64,000 nucleotides of DNA from Clostridiaceae bacterium (GTDB lineage Bacteria; Bacillota; Clostridia; Peptostreptococcales; Tindalliaceae). Shown here one piece after another: positions 63,272-64,000 of the stretch (positions are counted from its first letter, which is position 1; the number at the start of each line of letters is the position of its first letter). The notes beneath the pieces are model-generated. The model saw only the letters and a list, made by a program, of their open reading frames with translations. It did not search any database and had not been told where the DNA came from. The stretch is from the NCBI GenBank assembly GCA_011390155.1, contig JAABSW010000003.1, positions 62,001-126,000 on the forward strand, written 5' to 3'. A program made the position numbers and the translations under genes.

Positions 63272-63502
63272 ATGGACAAAAAAGTCGTGGTTTATACCAG
63301 TAATACATGACCCCATTGTGCGACGGCTAAGGATTATTTAGCCCAAAAAGGCATCGAATTTGTTGAAAAAAACGTACAATCCGATGTTTCAGCCCGCAAA
63401 GAATTGATGTCAGCAGGTATCATGGCGGTTCCTGTCATTAAAATTGGGGACGAAATGATTGTTGGTGTGGACAAAGCCAAGATCGATAGTCTTCTGGATT
63501 GA
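63272..63502 (+). CDS. Glutaredoxin-like selenoprotein with in-frame UGA (Sec)
   Basis: The 76-codon gene runs from ATG 63272 (eight bases after GAAGGGAGG) to TGA 63500-63502, with an in-frame TGA at 63308-63310, codon 13. Reading it as selenocysteine gives a full glutaredoxin-like protein: MDKKVVVYTSNT-Sec-PHCATAKDYL, with Sec in the first position of the CPxC redox motif and the TVP-like cis-proline in MAVPVIKIGDE. A hairpin GGCTAA, GGATTAT, TTAGCC (63325-63343) starts 14 bases after the UGA and has G at the start of its loop, as a bacterial SECIS should. Coding similarity is unbroken on both sides, so a stop mutation is unlikely. Confidence 0.88.
63325..63343 (+). promoter_or_regulatory. 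Candidate bacterial SECIS element
   Basis: GGCTAA, loop GGATTAT, TTAGCC inside the coding sequence. The apical loop begins 20 bases after the UGA and starts GG, both within the known bacterial SECIS rules (loop 16-37 bases from UGA, a G in the first two loop positions). Confidence 0.75.
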
Positions 63503-63516
63503 TAGGAAACAATGAT

Positions 63517-63543
63517 AAAAACCTCCCTAGGGAGGTTTTTTCT
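63517..63543 (+). terminator. Terminator after the selenoprotein gene
   Basis: AAAAACCTCCC TAGGGAGGTTTTT: an almost loopless perfect palindrome (63517-63540) with further T. Any loop must open at the centre. Confidence 0.85.
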
Positions 63544-63580
63544 TGATGGATTGATGTCTGTGATATAATATGGTATAAAC

Positions 63581-63796
63581 ATGAAACTGAAAGATGGGTC
63601 TGCGATGAATATATTTATGTACCAAATTATGAACATGCTTCTGATTATTGCGCTGCTGGGAGCCCCGGTGGCTGTCGCAGTGGTGATATTCAGGCACTTT
63701 AACAAAAAAGATAAGATGATTGAACTGGAAGCACGTTTAACATCACGGATCAACGAGTTGGAAGAAAGAATAGAACAATTGGAAGAGGTACAGTAA
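63581..63796 (+). CDS. Small membrane protein with C-terminal coiled coil
   Basis: The protein has up to 71 residues from ATG 63581, or 63 from ATG 63605. One hydrophobic helix (MLLIIALLGAPVAVAVVIF) is followed by a basic turn (RHFNKKDK) and a heptad-like charged helix (LEARLTSRINELEERIEQLEE). Neither start has a strong ribosome binding site. It precedes trpS by 50 bases. Not recognised. Confidence 0.6.
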   Translation: MKLKDGSAMNIFMYQIMNMLLIIALLGAPVAVAVVIFRHFNKKDKMIELEARLTSRINELEERIEQLEEVQ

Positions 63797-63846
63797 TGAA
63801 CTACCAGATGACCAACACTACATATCAATTAAAGAAGGAGCCAACT

Positions 63847-64000
63847 ATGGAAAAAGAACTTAAGGTGATTTTCAGTGGTGCACAGCCAACGGGCAGTTTA
63901 ACATTAGGCAACTACATCGGTGCAATTCAGAATTGGAAAGAATTAGAAAAAGATTATGAGTGTTATTATTCCATTGTTGATTTGCATTCATTGACCGTCA
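63847..64000 (+). CDS. trpS: Tryptophanyl-tRNA synthetase, N-terminal part
   Basis: The gene is cut by the window end after 51 codons. ATG 63847 follows AAGGAG. The opening VIFSGAQPTGSLTLGNYIGA is the class I TrpRS signature (PTG, with LGNYIGA at the HIGH position), then the YYSIVDLHSLTV segment. No T-box or trp leader is seen in the short region upstream. Confidence 0.93.
   Translation, partial: MEKELKVIFSGAQPTGSLTLGNYIGAIQNWKELEKDYECYYSIVDLHSLTV

Noticed and set aside
63308-63310. UGA as a disabling stop (pseudogene)
   Set aside because: The frame continues with intact family sequence, the stop sits exactly on a redox Cys position, and a SECIS-like hairpin follows; no other damage is seen.

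Overview
The window reads as a chromosome segment of a low-to-moderate GC, Gram-positive, anaerobic member of the Clostridia. The evidence is AGGAGG-type ribosome binding sites, a T-box leader on ileS, the tig-clpP-clpX and lon-engB pairs, a sigma-54 activator with CBS and PAS domains, ferredoxin and tungsten-type enzymes, rubredoxin, and an in-frame UGA that I read as selenocysteine. An amino-acid-fermenting relative of Alkaliphilus or Tindallia would fit, but the genus is a guess. I see no phage, IS element, CRISPR array, rRNA or tRNA gene.

Layout. 1-12 kb: an edge fragment, an SRAP DNA-crosslink protein, an EamA exporter behind two dispersed hairpin repeats, a MarR-MATE pair with a double palindromic operator, two UspA proteins around a PPC-domain protein, pgsA-rhomboid, DNA polymerase IV, a lone receiver protein and MgtE. 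12-17 kb: a transglutaminase-like protein, a PAS-GGDEF-HD-GYP protein, deoD and a second HD-GYP protein. 17-30 kb: T-box and a eukaryote-like ileS, NhaC, YbaK, a LacI regulator, an osmoprotectant ABC importer, and tig-clpP-clpX.

30-41.6 kb is the most distinctive region. A sigma-54 activator is followed by a 534-base intergenic region with a canonical -24/-12 promoter and upstream direct repeats. A co-directional series follows: an NSS amino-acid transporter, its 32-residue MetS-like small subunit, a proline racemase/4-hydroxyproline epimerase family enzyme, a four-gene D-amino-acid dehydrogenase (2Fe-2S, FAD/NAD, 4Fe-4S plus BFD, and FAD subunits), a four-cluster ferredoxin, an aldehyde:ferredoxin oxidoreductase and a MoaD/ThiS-like protein. 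I infer uptake, epimerisation and oxidation of a proline-like amino acid, with electrons and an aldehyde product passing to ferredoxin.

41.7-48.5 kb: a DeoR repressor divergent from deoC, then a BmpA lipoprotein and a nucleoside ABC importer. 48.6-53.9 kb: split chromate-type transporters, lon-engB, and another EamA transporter. 54-62.6 kb: a phosphate regulon (pstS-C-A-B, phoP-phoR, a second pstB, phoU), interrupted by a reverse-strand rubredoxin and a CsoR-type repressor. 62.7-64 kb: an ArsR repressor, a UGA-containing selenoprotein glutaredoxin that ordinary gene calling would miss, a small membrane protein, and the start of trpS.
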